64,000 nucleotides of DNA from the NCBI RefSeq assembly GCF_024170005.1, contig NZ_JALJXJ010000009.1, positions 124,001-188,000 of the forward strand. The letters are read 5' to 3'. Origin of the DNA: Azospirillum lipoferum (lineage in GTDB: Bacteria; Pseudomonadota; Alphaproteobacteria; Azospirillales; Azospirillaceae). The stretch's first letter is position 1; the number at the start of each line of letters is the position of its first letter. The notes under the pieces are model-generated. The model did not search any database. It saw only the letters and a list, made by a program, of their open reading frames with translations, and was not told where the DNA came from. Positions 63,649-64,000 of this stretch are shown piece by piece. A program made the translations under genes and the position numbers.

Positions 63649-64000
63649 CTACTCCGCATTCCCCTTCAGCCGCTCGTTGCGACGGCGGAGCAGTTCCAGC
63701 GTCGACAGCATGCAGACCGAGATCACCGTCAGCACCACCGCCACCGCGGTGATGGTCGGGCTGATGTTCTCGCGGATGCCGCTGAACATCTCACGCGGCA
63801 GGGTGCGCTGCTCGGGCCCGGCGAGGAACAGCACCGTCACCACCTCGTCGAAGCTGGTGGCGAAGGCGAACAAGGCACCCGACGCCAGACCCGGCAGGAT
63901 CAGCGGCAGGATCACCTTGCGGAAGGTCAGCAGCGGCGGCGCCCCCAGCGAGGCGGCGGCGCGCGCCAGCGTCATGTCGAAGCTCTGCAGGGTCGCCGAC
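63649..64000 (-). CDS. Polyamine-type ABC transporter permease (PotC/PotI-like, 5' end beyond the window)
   Basis: The last about 117 residues of an inner-membrane permease. The EAA loop reads DMTLARAAASLGAPPLLTFRKVILPLILPGL, followed by two membrane segments (SGALFAFATSFDEVVTVLF, TAVAVVLTVISVCMLSTLELL) and a basic tail. The frame is open to the right edge, so the start is outside. Proximity to the PuuR-like regulator suggests a second putrescine/spermidine importer beyond 64 kb. Confidence 0.88.
   Translation of the reverse strand, partial: SATLQSFDMTLARAAASLGAPPLLTFRKVILPLILPGLASGALFAFATSFDEVVTVLFLAGPEQRTLPREMFSGIRENISPTITAVAVVLTVISVCMLSTLELLRRRNERLKGNAE

Overview
The window is a high-GC chromosome or megaplasmid segment that looks like an Azospirillum-type alphaproteobacterium (Rhodospirillales). 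That placement rests on gene content, codon usage and gene pairings such as dsbA-type oxidoreductase/smc, mutY/DUF721 and a fadN-fadA-fadE-like operon. It is an inference, because no rRNA or tRNA gene is present. No CRISPR array or insertion sequence was seen.

Layout. (1) 1-2.95 kb is the end of an integrated element: a catalytic-domain-only tyrosine recombinase, an AT-rich orphan gene and a full-length phage-type integrase that abuts the 3' end of aguA. (2) 2.97-15.9 kb is mainly polyamine metabolism: agmatine deiminase, a PotFGHI uptake system, a gamma-glutamylputrescine synthetase-like enzyme and a divergent PuuB-like oxidase. It is interrupted by a two-gene operon holding a GT87-HAD-UbiA triple fusion and a small SMR-like membrane protein. 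(3) 15.9-26.9 kb is core housekeeping: a helical unknown, smc, a DsbA-like oxidoreductase, a DUF721/DciA protein, mutY, a VWA/DUF1194 secreted protein, an FAD oxidoreductase, a lipoprotein, OmpW and a CBS protein. (4) 27.0-33.9 kb has a NarL-type response regulator and a MerR-fadA-fadN-acyl-CoA dehydrogenase operon with a good operator. (5) 34.2-44.5 kb has a very large alpha-2-macroglobulin lacking the thioester cysteine, an orphan hybrid-free histidine kinase, an aminotransferase, a purine nucleoside permease and small unknowns. (6) 44.9-56.8 kb has two methyl-accepting chemotaxis proteins flanking an SLC13-type transporter, an AsmA protein, an unknown two-gene operon, a possible 2H-phosphoesterase and an EamA transporter. 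(7) 56.9-64.0 kb has an Lrp/AsnC regulator divergent from a zinc alcohol dehydrogenase across a striking 18+18 bp palindrome, a class III CoA-transferase, a REP-like repeat, gabT-gabD, a PuuR-like regulator with its own operator-like palindrome, and the end of a second polyamine-type ABC permease.

How the genes fit together. Agmatine (AguA) and imported polyamines (PotFGHI and probably the second transporter at the right edge) can be glutamylated by the PuuA-like enzyme and oxidised by the PuuB-like enzyme. GabT and GabD would then take GABA to succinate, with the PuuR-like cupin regulator as a candidate controller. PuuC and PuuD partners are not in the window. The fad operon is a self-contained beta-oxidation unit under a MerR repressor.

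The items most likely to be new are the single-polypeptide GT87-HAD-UbiA fusion (a possible lipid-linked pentose pathway in one chain), the unannotated operon at 50.8-53.7 kb, and the long perfect palindrome at the Lrp start.
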